Source: Pinibacter sp031553495 (GTDB taxonomy: Bacteria; Bacteroidota; Bacteroidia; Chitinophagales; Chitinophagaceae). Taken from it: DNA of 64,000 nucleotides. The notes beneath the pieces were generated by a model. It made no database searches and was not told the DNA's origin. It worked only from the letters and a program-made list of their open reading frames with translations. The stretch spans positions 4,046-68,045 of the forward strand of contig JAVBLN010000027.1 of the NCBI GenBank assembly GCA_031553495.1, in the 5' to 3' direction. The position numbers were made by a program, and so were the translations under genes. How positions within the stretch are numbered: position 1 is the first letter of the stretch; every line of letters begins with the position of its first letter. This document shows positions 51,954 to 61,496 of the stretch, piece after piece.

Positions 51954-52026
51954 CTCAATAGCATTACTACCGTACAAGTGAGTGACACAACAGAAGCCTA
52001 ATCAGGGTTCTACTGCCGGTTCCATA
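51954..52026 (-). repeat. Dispersed core repeat, copy 26 (L2/R1)
   Basis: Minus strand AACCCTGATTAGGCT then TGTCACTCACTTGTACGG. Its outward tail (51897-51953) has AGCGCTTTTGTTTTC, a diverged tail A. Confidence 0.86.
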
Positions 52027-52102
52027 ATAATACTTTTAAAAACTACGCTGATCAGATTTGGGGAGTAAAATTCTTGCGTCGGAGGAGGGGAAGGGGGTGT
52101 AA

Positions 52103-52876
52103 TTAAACTATCATTTTCTTACGCACATCTTCAACATGGGCAATCTTGGTTTGAGGTGTTAGTGTGATTTCTTCTACCTCGTTTAAATTGTAACTGCTAC
52201 GATTGAGTAACAGGTGAAGAGTTTGTTTGATGGTGCGTACGATAATTGTGAGATCGACAGAAAAGTTAAGGTTGTGAATATATAAAACATCCAATTGATA
52301 ACGCTTGATTATGCTTTCCGCGTTTTTTGTGGGGCCTCTGAAACCATTTATCTGTGCCATGCCTGTTATACCGGGTTTCACGGAATGGCGCAGGCAATAG
52401 CCGGGTATAAGTTCTGTGAAATCAGCACAATCTTTACGCATATGTGGTCGAGGGCCGACCACACTCATGTCGCCTAAAAAAACGTTAATAAACTGTGGCA
52501 GCTCATCAATATTGGTTAGTCTTAAAATCTTTCCAATTCGGGTAACCCGCGAATCGTTCAGAGTAGCCTGCAGCGTATCTGAACAGTCATTTATGACCAT
52601 GGTACGTATTTTAAGACAGTTAAAAATTTTTCCTTTGAAACCCACTCGTTTTTGTACGAAAAAAAACGGGCCTTTAGAATCCAACTTTGTAAGTATAAAG
52701 CAAATAGGCAGCAGCCAGGAAAGTATGCAGACTATAACTAAGAGAGAAAATATAATATCAAACAATCTTTTAGCATAGTATTGATGTATGCTTATATAAG
52801 CATATGCAATTTTTTTTGAGCTGTGCGAAATTAAGCTCCTTTTTTTCGTTGTGGGTTCATAATGTGTGTTTATCAT
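52103..52876 (-). CDS. Priming sugar transferase (WcaJ/WbaP C-terminal type)
   Basis: 257 residues. One membrane-embedded hydrophobic segment (RLFDIIFSLLVIVCILSW, about 38-55) is followed by the bacterial sugar transferase domain: GPFFFVQKRVGFKGKIFNCLKIRTM, NIDELPQFINVFLGDMSVVGPRPHM and CLRHSVKPGITGMAQINGFRG. It links the first sugar-1-phosphate to undecaprenyl phosphate, starting repeat-unit synthesis at the inner membrane. The long N-terminal membrane domain of WbaP/WcaJ is absent, as in PglC-like proteins. First step for the adjacent cluster. Confidence 0.94.
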   Translation of the reverse strand: MINTHYEPTTKKRSLISHSSKKIAYAYISIHQYYAKRLFDIIFSLLVIVCILSWLLPICFILTKLDSKGPFFFVQKRVGFKGKIFNCLKIRTMVINDCSDTLQATLNDSRVTRIGKILRLTNIDELPQFINVFLGDMSVVGPRPHMRKDCADFTELIPGYCLRHSVKPGITGMAQINGFRGPTKNAESIIKRYQLDVLYIHNLNFSVDLTIIVRTIKQTLHLLLNRSSYNLNEVEEITLTPQTKIAHVEDVRKKMIV

Positions 52877-53034
52877 AATTTACCTGGTAAGTTTTATTTG
52901 GTTTACAAAAGATATGACAAACCGTTAGAAATGTTTCTTTTTATGATTCACCTATGTTACTTACAACCCCAATGCGATATATATATACTTGTGCATAAGT
53001 TTATGCTACATCGTGGTTTTAGCATTGACACATG

Positions 53035-54345
53035 CTATGTCCTTAACGTTGCAGCGGAATGTTTAATATTTCTTAAAGAATAGTAAAAATTCCAGTAAAT
53101 GACTGAAAATAATACGTAATATACAATTCCTGCCTGAGTTTGAAGCACAGATTCCTGCATCATAAACATTGCGGCCGAAATATGAAAAGCAAGAAAAATG
53201 AACTTGTAGTCGATACGCTTCAAAAATAGGAACGGAACAAATACTATCATTGTCAGTACTATAAGGCCACTTATTCCAATCATCATCAGGCTTTGAAGGT
53301 ACATGTTGTGTATGGCAATGCTGTATAAGGGCGACTTTTGCCTGTTTTCGTTTCTTAATTCTTCTACACCAAGGTCTGCCATCTTTTGGTTTTGCAGATC
53401 ATATATATCGCCATTGCCACAACCTGTCCACCAAAGGTTTTTCTCTACAATATTCTGTAGGCAAATCCGCCAGATAAAGGGTCGGACAGTTAAATAATCG
53501 ACTCTAAAGGTTTTGGTTTTATAGTCTTTTTCAAAAACCATACCGATATTGTTACTTTTCAGGTCTTTGTAGCGCTTGCTTACCGGGTTGTTGGTGAAAG
53601 CAATTAAACATCCTATAATTAAAACAGTTATTATGAGTACCGCTTTCTTTATTAATAATTCTTTGCCCGGCTGAAACAACAATTTAACTGCATATGCCAA
53701 TAATAATAAAAAGAAAATGGCAATTAATAAACGGCATGATAATAAAATGAGAAATGTAAATATTAGCCCAAACAAAAGCCATCTGAAAATGCTCTTTTTA
53801 TTTTGAAAGAAAATGCTCCATTTAAAAAACAATAACAGGAAAACAGCAAATAATGTGTAGAATGACATGTACACCGCGTTTGCATCAAAATTGCTAACAA
53901 GAGTGTGGTAAAAAAAGAACGATTTATTGTGTGTGATGCCATATTGGTAAGAGGCGTTTACTATACAATATATAGCAACTGTGCTAATACCTAAAATAAA
54001 GGAAAGGAATAAATATTCAAGGTTTTTTTTGTTTATGCTAATGCCAGTTGCTACAACTAATGGAAGTATTACAAAGCTTAGTTTTCGTTCTAAATCTTTT
54101 AATGATGCTGTTTTATTATCGCTATAAAAATAGCTAATGGCAAATAGCAGAAAGTACAATATCCAAAGAAGATAAGTCGGCTTTACAAAATACTTTAGCT
54201 TAGTTTTAAAATCACCCTGTATTATCCACGCCAGCACCATAAGCCAAATAGCAATTGTGGCGCATATGAAAGGGAATGGGATTATAAAAGCGAGTACAAA
54301 TAAAGAAAAATCGAAAAATTTGTTTCGCCAATTAATTGTATACAT
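53035..54345 (-). CDS. O-antigen ligase / polymerase-like membrane protein (WaaL/Wzy superfamily)
   Basis: 436 residues with about eleven hydrophobic segments and one large periplasmic loop (roughly 260-345) that contains RPFIWRICLQNIVEKNLWWTGCG and NMYLQSL, the typical position of the O-antigen ligase signature. The family either joins glycan to lipid A or polymerises repeat units. A -7 box precedes the ATG. The cluster has a second protein of this kind (59233), so one may be the ligase and the other the polymerase. Which is which cannot be decided. Confidence 0.85.
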   Translation of the reverse strand: MYTINWRNKFFDFSLFVLAFIIPFPFICATIAIWLMVLAWIIQGDFKTKLKYFVKPTYLLWILYFLLFAISYFYSDNKTASLKDLERKLSFVILPLVVATGISINKKNLEYLFLSFILGISTVAIYCIVNASYQYGITHNKSFFFYHTLVSNFDANAVYMSFYTLFAVFLLLFFKWSIFFQNKKSIFRWLLFGLIFTFLILLSCRLLIAIFFLLLLAYAVKLLFQPGKELLIKKAVLIITVLIIGCLIAFTNNPVSKRYKDLKSNNIGMVFEKDYKTKTFRVDYLTVRPFIWRICLQNIVEKNLWWTGCGNGDIYDLQNQKMADLGVEELRNENRQKSPLYSIAIHNMYLQSLMMIGISGLIVLTMIVFVPFLFLKRIDYKFIFLAFHISAAMFMMQESVLQTQAGIVYYVLFSVIYWNFYYSLRNIKHSAATLRT

Positions 54346-54367
54346 GATGTTGGATCTGGTTATTAGT

Positions 54368-54375
54368 CAAAGATA
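54368..54375 (-). promoter_or_regulatory. -7 box (TATCTTTG) for the ligase-like gene
   Basis: Exact TAnnTTTG match on the minus strand 22 nt upstream of the ATG at 54345. Confidence 0.5.
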
Positions 54376-54429
54376 TAGAGGTGGTAAAAACTAAACAAAA
54401 CCAATTACATCCTTTCGGCTTTGGGATTT

Positions 54430-55332
54430 CTATATTCTTCTCAGGTTCGCTTCCCACGTCTGGTTTAAAAGTTTGAGAAAACGTTCTTTTAAGGATTGTA
54501 TTTTGAGTTTCAACCAACCTGGTTGTTTTTCTGCTTTTAACAAAGAACTATTGTTTGGCAATTGATTTAACAAAGCCTGAATGTTTTCTGCCTGTATATA
54601 CTCAAGCCCGGGCCAGTAAAGAGGATTGAGCGGATGAAAATTTTTAATGTTCTTATAATTCTGATCATTTAACGATAGCCAAAAGTTATAATACTTCATG
54701 GTGTCAAAATCGTTATGATGGCTCCAGTTGGTAAGTTTCATCAACATTTCCTCATCACTTCTTGCCCAGCTATCATGAATAATTCGTTGAGGATAGATAA
54801 AAGTTTTTTGATTCTTTACAATTCTGGCAGCTTGATATTGGGGATTTGTAGTGGCCATTGGCATAAAACCGCCTTTATTAATAAGCAGGTATCCGTTTTT
54901 TGTTTTTTTAAAAAGAACTATCCATTCACATTCTACACTAATATCGCCATCGTGTGCTTGTTCCACCGAATACAGGAATTTTACAAAATCGGAAAAGTCA
55001 ACAAAGTATTCGTCTGCATCTATCTGTACATGCCAGCCGCCTTCACCCATATACTTGGCCAGCATATTACGTTCGCGGGTATCGCATTCCATGGCTGTCA
55101 AGCCTTTTGCATAAAAGTTGTCTTCATAAATTTCAATTTTGTTTCCGGTATCTGCATTTTTAATCCATTCAAAAAAATCGTTGTTGATATGAATTTGGTT
55201 GCCTGTCCACGAAAGCCTGTCTTTATCAATAGCCAGCACTATTTTATCGGCGCTCTCATATACAAGAGGGAGTGATGTTTTGATAAAATTATAATCGTAT
55301 GAAACGAGGAACCCTACTTTTATTAAGCGCAT
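54430..55332 (-). CDS. Glycosyltransferase family 2-like protein
   Basis: 300 residues, no signal peptide or membrane span. A GT-A style fold is suggested by VGFLVSYDYNFIKTSLPLVYESADKIVLAIDK and by HVQIDADEYFVDFSDF, which carries a DxD-type metal site followed by EYF. The motif HDSWARSDEEMLMKLTNWSHHNDFD resembles a conserved block in related sugar-cluster proteins. It probably adds one sugar of the repeat unit. The donor and linkage cannot be read. Confidence 0.78.
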   Translation of the reverse strand: MRLIKVGFLVSYDYNFIKTSLPLVYESADKIVLAIDKDRLSWTGNQIHINNDFFEWIKNADTGNKIEIYEDNFYAKGLTAMECDTRERNMLAKYMGEGGWHVQIDADEYFVDFSDFVKFLYSVEQAHDGDISVECEWIVLFKKTKNGYLLINKGGFMPMATTNPQYQAARIVKNQKTFIYPQRIIHDSWARSDEEMLMKLTNWSHHNDFDTMKYYNFWLSLNDQNYKNIKNFHPLNPLYWPGLEYIQAENIQALLNQLPNNSSLLKAEKQPGWLKLKIQSLKERFLKLLNQTWEANLRRI

Positions 55333-55634
55333 GTTATGTTGTTTATAATCTGAAAAAACAGAGCTGCATTCTTAGTTATTATCGAGGTTAATAAATAAAA
55401 TGCATCTTTGTGTATTGCACAAAAGCGAACAAACCTTTGAAGAGTGCGACGCAACAAAAGCTTAATAGTAGCAATGCCGCCCGGCTCACAATAAAAATAC
55501 GTCTTACATGATGACCTGATTAATAAGTAGCATTTCTTTTACAAATATATTATCGAATAAAGTTATAACTTTCCTCCTTTTATTATTTTTAACTTCTTTA
55601 AACTACTAACCGTGTACAGCAAACAAGTTTTATA
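55333..55634. other. 302-bp divergent gap in the polysaccharide cluster
   Basis: Holds core repeat copy 27; the remainder is AT-rich with no recognised promoter box. Confidence 0.6.
55428..55491 (-). repeat. Dispersed core repeat, copy 27 (L1/R4)
   Basis: Minus strand GCTACTATTAAGC, TTGCGTCGCACTCTTCAAAG and GGTTTGTTCGCT, sharing R4 with copy 4 at 11991. Confidence 0.82.
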
Positions 55635-57173
55635 ATGAAAGAAGCCACAAGAAAGACAGCAATACTTTTATTTGTTGTACGGTTTTTAAAGCTTTTTATT
55701 TCCATATTAACATTATCTGTATCGGCAAAATATTTTGGCGTTGGTATGGACAGGGAAGTCTGGCTGCTAAGCTTTAATTTCATTACGGTGCTTAATCTTG
55801 CTATTTGCGGATCATTAAATGAAACGTTCAGAGCCAGGTTTATTTTTTTGCGAACTAAAGAAGGAGAAAAATCTGCACTGGAATCTGCCAGTTCATTATT
55901 TATTTTCACATTGGCCGTTTTATTTGCAATTATAGTACTGATAGAAATATTTCCCTTACAGGTTGCAAAAATTATAGCGCCTTCCTATCCGGCATCATCT
56001 TTAGGATACTTAAGCGTAATGCTGAGGTTTTTACTGGCTTCGATGTTAATAAACCAGGCTACTTTGTTTTTGAGCAGTATTTTGAATACTTACAATTCAT
56101 TTTACACGCCGGAAATAACGGGCTTTTTTTCCGCTCTTATAAACTTGGTACTGATTGTTGTATTAAGTAATTATATAGGTATTTATTCGCTGGTTGTTTC
56201 AACATATGTGAGCCTGATTCTGTTATTACTCGTACTCTTATACCAGGTGCGCAGGTATAACATCAGGTTATTTGGAGGAAGAATAACGTTAAGCTGGAAA
56301 CGTGTAAAACCATTTGTAGTGTTTTCGCTGCCGTTCTTCTTACCATATTTAATTGGGCAGGCAAATGGTTTGATTGAAAAAATGATCTCCACTGTTATTG
56401 GTAATAACGCGGTTGCTATTATAGATTATTCAAGAAAAATTCCGGAAGTAGTTATATCAGTATTAACAAGCGTTTTGGCAACAATTATGGTGCCAGTTAT
56501 TGCTTCGCGGTTTGCTGAGAAAAACTTATATGCAGTAAAAACAGAATCGAAGAAATATTTTCAAATGGTTTTGTTATTGCTTGCAGTTGTTGTCCCATTG
56601 TTAACAATTAATTCAGATGATATCTCCAACATCTTGTATAACAAAGGGAATATAACAAGTGTGGAATTAACAAAAATTTCAACATTAATAGTTGCCTACA
56701 GCGTTTGTCTCATTAGCATACTGATGTATTTGATTTCCGGTTTAATTTTAATGTCTACTGGTTGTAGTAAACAGTATGCGTTGTACGGAGTTTTAACGCA
56801 AATACTAATGATAGTTTTAAATGTCTTGTTATTCAGGCGGGCCGGTGTTTATACTTTTGTTTTTTCTACTGTCATTTCACATACGATAGCTGCCATATTA
56901 ATGCTCAGTAAGCTGCCCTTTGCTAAAAGAGATGTAATTGTAATGATTGTAAAATATTTGTCTTTGCTTATTTTGATAATAGTAGCGGCGCTATGTTTTA
57001 AAATGTTCATTCACTGGCCATTTAATAGCTACCTCAAAGTGGTAATTAATAGCAGCATTGTTATGATCATGATTCTTGTGTTTTTTATGCTTTTTAAACT
57101 GGATGAAATGAAAACATTAAAGCACATGGTGTTTGTAAACTTCACAAAACGAAACAATGGTAATAAAGAATAG
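55635..57173 (+). CDS. Lipid-linked oligosaccharide flippase (MurJ/Wzx-like)
   Basis: 512 residues with about 14 hydrophobic segments. FGVGMDREVWLLSFNFITVLNLAICGSLNETFRARF and PYLIGQANGLIEKMISTVIG match MurJ/MVF-like MOP flippases rather than classical Wzx. It is expected to export the undecaprenyl-linked repeat unit to the periplasm for polymerisation. First gene of the + strand arm (55635-62588), divergent from the minus arm that holds the priming transferase. Confidence 0.88.
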   Translation: MKEATRKTAILLFVVRFLKLFISILTLSVSAKYFGVGMDREVWLLSFNFITVLNLAICGSLNETFRARFIFLRTKEGEKSALESASSLFIFTLAVLFAIIVLIEIFPLQVAKIIAPSYPASSLGYLSVMLRFLLASMLINQATLFLSSILNTYNSFYTPEITGFFSALINLVLIVVLSNYIGIYSLVVSTYVSLILLLLVLLYQVRRYNIRLFGGRITLSWKRVKPFVVFSLPFFLPYLIGQANGLIEKMISTVIGNNAVAIIDYSRKIPEVVISVLTSVLATIMVPVIASRFAEKNLYAVKTESKKYFQMVLLLLAVVVPLLTINSDDISNILYNKGNITSVELTKISTLIVAYSVCLISILMYLISGLILMSTGCSKQYALYGVLTQILMIVLNVLLFRRAGVYTFVFSTVISHTIAAILMLSKLPFAKRDVIVMIVKYLSLLILIIVAALCFKMFIHWPFNSYLKVVINSSIVMIMILVFFMLFKLDEMKTLKHMVFVNFTKRNNGNKE

Positions 57174-57250
57174 CTTAATAATTACAATCTGCAAATGATG
57201 GTAATAGTTAACACGAAAACAAGATTAACGAAACTTTAATTATGAAAATT

Positions 57251-57330
57251 ATTATTATGAAACCAGCCGTAGCGCCTTAATTGGACTTCGCTTGCGACGC
57301 TCCGTTCATCGGTTGTATATCAATTGAGCG
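57251..57330 (+). repeat. Dispersed core repeat, copy 28 (L2/R2)
   Basis: CGCCTTAATTGGACTT left block and TTGCGACGCTCCGTTCATCG, ending ATCAATTGAGC; preceded by ATTATTATGA. Confidence 0.85.
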
Positions 57331-57463
57331 ATGAAAAATATAAGCTGCTTGATTAGTTTTAAAATGGCTGTAATTGAATCATTATTTTTTGTAGGCGTCG
57401 GAAAAATGAATAGAAATAGTCTGTATTAATTTACCTTGCAATCCGTAAGAATAAACTCGATTG

Positions 57464-58297
57464 ATGAAGTTTCAGTATGATATAGCAGTAGCATGGCGTA
57501 TATATCCGGGCATATCAAAAAAGCCGCTTATATGCAGCGATAGCAAATTTGAGTTAGTAAAGACAAGTTTTCTTTCTTTCTTAAGAAGTGTAAAAAATCT
57601 TAAGATCAGTTATTATTTCATACTTGATGGCTGCCCGCAGGAATACAAGAAAATGGTGGAGGTATTATTTGAAGCAGAAAAGAAATTGATCATAGAAACC
57701 AACTTCATAGGTAACCTGGCTACATTTGCGAAGCAAATAGAAATTTTATGTACTCAAAATGATGCTGAGCTTGTTTATTTCGCCGAGGATGATTACTTAT
57801 ATATGCCCGGCGTGTTTGAAAAGATTCCGGCGTTTATTATGTCACACAAAGATGTTGATTTTGTTACCTGTTATCTTCACAATGATATTTTTACACATAC
57901 TATGCACGATCACGAAAGGCAGGTGAAATATTTTAATAATAATTTGTGGATTTCATGCAATTCAACTTGTCTTACTTTTATGACAACCGTTGAAACTTTG
58001 CGAAGAACCAGGCAAGTATTTCTAACTTATTGTAAAGGAAACAATGATTGTGCTTTATGGCTTGTACTTACAAAAAAGCACATATACGACCCCGTTATTT
58101 ATGTTAAATATCTTTTTACCAACCGTGAATGTTTGGGTATATTAAAAAGAGCCGTTAAATACAGCTTTTTATATTTCTTTTCACTAAAAAAATATACTTT
58201 ATGGGCACCGTATCCGGCCATTGGCACACATCTTGACAGCGGTTATCAAAGTCCGGGTGTTGATTGGATGAAGGTTGCAAATATGAACAGGGAATAA
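57464..58297 (+). CDS. Glycosyltransferase-like protein of the polysaccharide cluster
   Basis: 277 residues from the ATG at 57464; a TTG at 57461 precedes it. A GT-A style fold is suggested by IAVAWRIYP, FLRSVKNLKISYYFILDGCP and the acidic cluster LVYFAEDDYLYMPGVFEKI, which fits a metal-binding DxD-type site. NDCALWLVLTKKHIYDP may be part of the acceptor region. No membrane span. Lies in a tightly spaced run with the GT2 gene 15 nt downstream. Family only loosely recognisable; role inferred from context. Confidence 0.72.
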   Translation: MKFQYDIAVAWRIYPGISKKPLICSDSKFELVKTSFLSFLRSVKNLKISYYFILDGCPQEYKKMVEVLFEAEKKLIIETNFIGNLATFAKQIEILCTQNDAELVYFAEDDYLYMPGVFEKIPAFIMSHKDVDFVTCYLHNDIFTHTMHDHERQVKYFNNNLWISCNSTCLTFMTTVETLRRTRQVFLTYCKGNNDCALWLVLTKKHIYDPVIYVKYLFTNRECLGILKRAVKYSFLYFFSLKKYTLWAPYPAIGTHLDSGYQSPGVDWMKVANMNRE

Positions 58298-58312
58298 TAA
58301 ACAACTCATGTA

Positions 58313-59227
58313 ATGGATGTTTCAATAATAATAGTTACATATAATTGTGCTGATTACATAATTACTTGCCTGCAATCAGTTTACGAAGAAACAAAAAATG
58401 TAAGTTTTGAAATAATTGTTTCTGATAATAATTCCACAGACAATTCCTTACAGCTTATTGAGAATCGATTCCATGACATCCAAATTGTCCGGAACAGTAA
58501 TAATATTGGTTTTGGTGCAGCAAATAACATAGCTGCAAAACGTGCAAAAGGAAAGTATTTGCTTTTATTAAATCCCGATACAATTCTTATAAATAATGCT
58601 GTAAAAATATTTTTTGATTTTCTGCAAAACAATACCGGCAAAATTGGTTGTATCGGTGGGAATTTATTAGATAATAATGGTAAACCCTCAAATATCGGAG
58701 GACATTTTCCCTCATTATTTCAGTTGTTTTCTGATATCGGTTTCCGATGCCTGTATCCAGGTTTTTATAGAAGAAAAGTTACACTGATGTTAACTGTAGA
58801 AACCATGCCACGGAACATGCATATAGATTATGTTTGCGGCGCTGCTCTGTTTTTGGATAAGAAAATGTTTGATGAAATGCAAGGGTTTGATGAGAACTAC
58901 TTTTTGTACTTTGAAGACACAGATCTTTGTTTTAGGTTGAAACAATCCTGCTATACTAATTGTATAGTTCCCGATGCAAGAATTATTCATCTTGAAAGTG
59001 TCTCTACCGGCAGCAATGATGGATCAAAGATCAGTGAACAAAAGTTTAAGTTTTTTGAAAAAAGCAAACAACTTTTTTTTAGAAAATCATATGGAAAGAC
59101 ACATGTTTTTTTTGTAAAAATTCTTACGGTGTTTTATTTGTTCTCAAAGGGCATTGTACACCTTGAAAATCCTGTGAAATATTTTAAACTATCCTTTATC
59201 TCTTTATGTATGAATAGTAAAACTTAA
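58313..59227 (+). CDS. Glycosyltransferase family 2 (rhamnosyltransferase-like)
   Basis: 304 residues. The N-terminus VSIIIVTYNCADYIITCLQSV, then IVSDNNSTDNSLQLIE, and LLLLNPDTIL with the DxT/DxD site are classic GT2. The C-terminal part has GFDENYFLYFEDTDLCFRLKQ and IIHLESVSTGSN, the pattern of WbbL-type rhamnosyltransferases. It likely adds a deoxyhexose to the lipid-linked unit at the inner membrane. Five bases separate it from the next gene. Confidence 0.92.
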   Translation: MDVSIIIVTYNCADYIITCLQSVYEETKNVSFEIIVSDNNSTDNSLQLIENRFHDIQIVRNSNNIGFGAANNIAAKRAKGKYLLLLNPDTILINNAVKIFFDFLQNNTGKIGCIGGNLLDNNGKPSNIGGHFPSLFQLFSDIGFRCLYPGFYRRKVTLMLTVETMPRNMHIDYVCGAALFLDKKMFDEMQGFDENYFLYFEDTDLCFRLKQSCYTNCIVPDARIIHLESVSTGSNDGSKISEQKFKFFEKSKQLFFRKSYGKTHVFFVKILTVFYLFSKGIVHLENPVKYFKLSFISLCMNSKT

Positions 59228-59232
59228 TTTTC

Positions 59233-60408
59233 TTGAAGTCATTTAATAATATAAAGAAATATTGGGTAATTAGCTGGCTCTTGGTCTCATCTTTTGTTAT
59301 TGCGTTCCTGTTAAATCTGTTTCCTTCCAGCGAATGGCTTCTTGGATTAAAGGATTTTGCCATAGTTATTTTTATTTTGCTAAACGTATCTGTTATTTGG
59401 AAGATTGATAACACTCTGAAATATTTACTATTCTTTGAATTCGCAATATTGGTCATTTACTTTCTTGTTAGCCCGGCTTCAATGGCAGGCAAAGCAGCGT
59501 CATTACGGCAAATAATAATGCCGTTGCTTGTTTTTATCGCCGGAACAGCATTTGGTGCCACCGTTGAAGAGTTGGATAAGCTTAAAAAATGGATTTGCTA
59601 TGCCACTGTTTTTTTGGGTGTAATTGGAACGGTAATATATGTCATCCATTTTTGGGATTATTTTTCTTTGAAAGCCTACAATGAAGCCAAAAACATTGGT
59701 ACCAGCCCTCAGGGATATTCTTATATGTTTATTGAACCTTTAGGCAAGGGTATACCAAGAATGGTGTCAACAATTCTTGATCCTATCAACTTAAGCCATT
59801 TATTCGCTTTTACCTTAGTTATCGGATACACGGAAAAAAAACTTGGATATTTTGCCCTTACCTTTATACAGGTTTGTATGATTGCAACTTTTGGGAAAGG
59901 CGGTTTCCTGGAGTTATTTCTCACTTTACTTTTGCTTTTTTCATCGCATATACCGTGGCGTATTATGATAGTTCTGTGGCTTGTTTGCATTCGTCTTTTT
60001 CTATTTGTACTAGAGCATCATCAGGGAGTGCTTATTCATATGCAAGGTATATTTGGGGCAATAAAAACCGCTTCACCTTTTGGTTATGGTTTGGGATTGG
60101 TAGGAAATCAGGCGGCAATGTATGGTCATGCATTAAGCAATATTCCTGTAGGAGATACTTTTATTGGAGGTATAATTGCCCAACTGGGTGTAGTTGGCTT
60201 CTTACTATGGATAACACCATTTGCATATTTTATATTTAAATTGAAGTTTGATAGGCCTTTAAAACTGCTGTTAATCAGTCAGCTTGCGACAGCGGTTGTA
60301 TCAGATAATTCATTTAATCTTTTGAGCATTTTATTTTTAATGTTAACTGTTGGAGCAACTCTAAATACACGGTTTAATGAGTCGAAAAAAATTGTTGGCA
60401 ATAATTGA
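59233..60408 (+). CDS. O-antigen polymerase-like membrane protein
   Basis: 391 residues with about eleven hydrophobic segments and no signal peptide. The start is a TTG at 59233; no ATG occurs before residue 80, and the preceding gene ends 5 nt upstream. The segment FGYGLGLVGNQAAMYGHALSNIPVGDTFIGGIIAQLG is the long periplasmic loop typical of Wzy and O-antigen ligase proteins. It probably polymerises repeat units. The next gene starts inside its last 32 bases. Confidence 0.8.
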   Translation: MKSFNNIKKYWVISWLLVSSFVIAFLLNLFPSSEWLLGLKDFAIVIFILLNVSVIWKIDNTLKYLLFFEFAILVIYFLVSPASMAGKAASLRQIIMPLLVFIAGTAFGATVEELDKLKKWICYATVFLGVIGTVIYVIHFWDYFSLKAYNEAKNIGTSPQGYSYMFIEPLGKGIPRMVSTILDPINLSHLFAFTLVIGYTEKKLGYFALTFIQVCMIATFGKGGFLELFLTLLLLFSSHIPWRIMIVLWLVCIRLFLFVLEHHQGVLIHMQGIFGAIKTASPFGYGLGLVGNQAAMYGHALSNIPVGDTFIGGIIAQLGVVGFLLWITPFAYFIFKLKFDRPLKLLLISQLATAVVSDNSFNLLSILFLMLTVGATLNTRFNESKKIVGNN

Positions 60409-61492
60409 TCATGTGGGATGTAAAGCTGGTATGGATTACTATAGCAATGCACTTGCCCGGTCTCTTCATAATAACGGAGTTAATTGTTTGATATTTTCTA
60501 ATTTTCGTGATAATAATAGCAACACACACTTTTTTAAATTTTTTATTGGGCACACTTCAAACAGGTTCAAGAAAATAGTCAACCATTTTTTCGCTGTAGT
60601 TTTCTCCGTTTTCACCTGTCGCTTTAAAGGTTGCAAAAATACTATTGTTCATATTTTCTCTTATGAAGCCAAAGATCTGTTTTTGTTGTATGCTTTGAAA
60701 TTGGCTGGCATCAATGTTATTGCAATTATTCACGATGTGGAAGATCTCGCGAGTAATGAACAAAAACAAAGAAAAAAAAGGATACTTGACTATTGCGACA
60801 GGTTGGTGGCACAAAATTTTTTTTCTGCAAAACACATAACTGATATTGACGAGCGGTTGCAACAAAAACTTGTTGTTATTCCGCACGGAAATTTTCACTC
60901 ATTGTTTTCTGATAGAATTAGTAAAACAGAAGCGAGGGAGCAACTTCAACTATCCAAAAAAAATAAATACTTACTTTTTTTCGGGCAGATCAAAACAGTA
61001 AAAGGGCTTGATATTTTATTGAAAGCATTAAAGCAAACCGATGAAAATGTTAATTTGATTATTGCCGGTAAACCATGGAAAGATGATTTTGATGTTTATG
61101 AAAAGCTGATTAAGGAATTGCAGATTGATTCACGTACTGTTAAGAAGATAAGATTCATTGAAGATGGAGAACGGAATCTTTTATTTCAAGCTGCGGATAT
61201 TTTAGTTTTACCATATAAAAAAATATTTCAAAGCGGGGTGCTGTTAATGGCCATGAGTGCCGGAATACCTGTAATAGCAAGCGATTTGGAGGCAATGCAG
61301 GAAATGATAGTTGATAATGAAACCGGATTTTTATTTAAAACCGAAGATGCTTGTTCGCTGGCACAAAAGATTAATTTAGCCTTGCAGGAAGAAGCGCTTC
61401 TGAAACGTGTTAGCGTCAATGCATGGGCGCAAACGAATATTAACAATGATTGGAATAATATCGCGCAAGCATATACGCGATTGATAAATTAA
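60377..61492 (+). CDS. Glycosyltransferase family 4
   Basis: 371 residues, GT-B fold. The N-domain starts KLLAIIDHVGCKAGMDYYSNALARSLHNNG. The C-domain has YLLFFGQIKTVKGLDILLKAL, VNLIIAGKPW and the nucleotide-sugar loop DILVLPYKKIFQSGVLLMAMSAGIPVIAS, where a Glu/Gln of the usual EGFGLVLLEAM motif is replaced by Q-S-G-V. It retains the anomeric sugar configuration. Overlaps the upstream gene by 32 nt, showing translational coupling. Confidence 0.9.
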   Translation: MSRKKLLAIIDHVGCKAGMDYYSNALARSLHNNGVNCLIFSNFRDNNSNTHFFKFFIGHTSNRFKKIVNHFFAVVFSVFTCRFKGCKNTIVHIFSYEAKDLFLLYALKLAGINVIAIIHDVEDLASNEQKQRKKRILDYCDRLVAQNFFSAKHITDIDERLQQKLVVIPHGNFHSLFSDRISKTEAREQLQLSKKNKYLLFFGQIKTVKGLDILLKALKQTDENVNLIIAGKPWKDDFDVYEKLIKELQIDSRTVKKIRFIEDGERNLLFQAADILVLPYKKIFQSGVLLMAMSAGIPVIASDLEAMQEMIVDNETGFLFKTEDACSLAQKINLALQEEALLKRVSVNAWAQTNINNDWNNIAQAYTRLIN

Positions 61493-61496
61493 ACAA

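Larger units (their letters stand above)
51657..52102. other. 446-bp convergent gap with inverted core pair
   Basis: An AT-rich tandem run, core repeat copies 25 (plus) and 26 (minus), and a diverged tail between them. Nothing coding. Confidence 0.6.
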
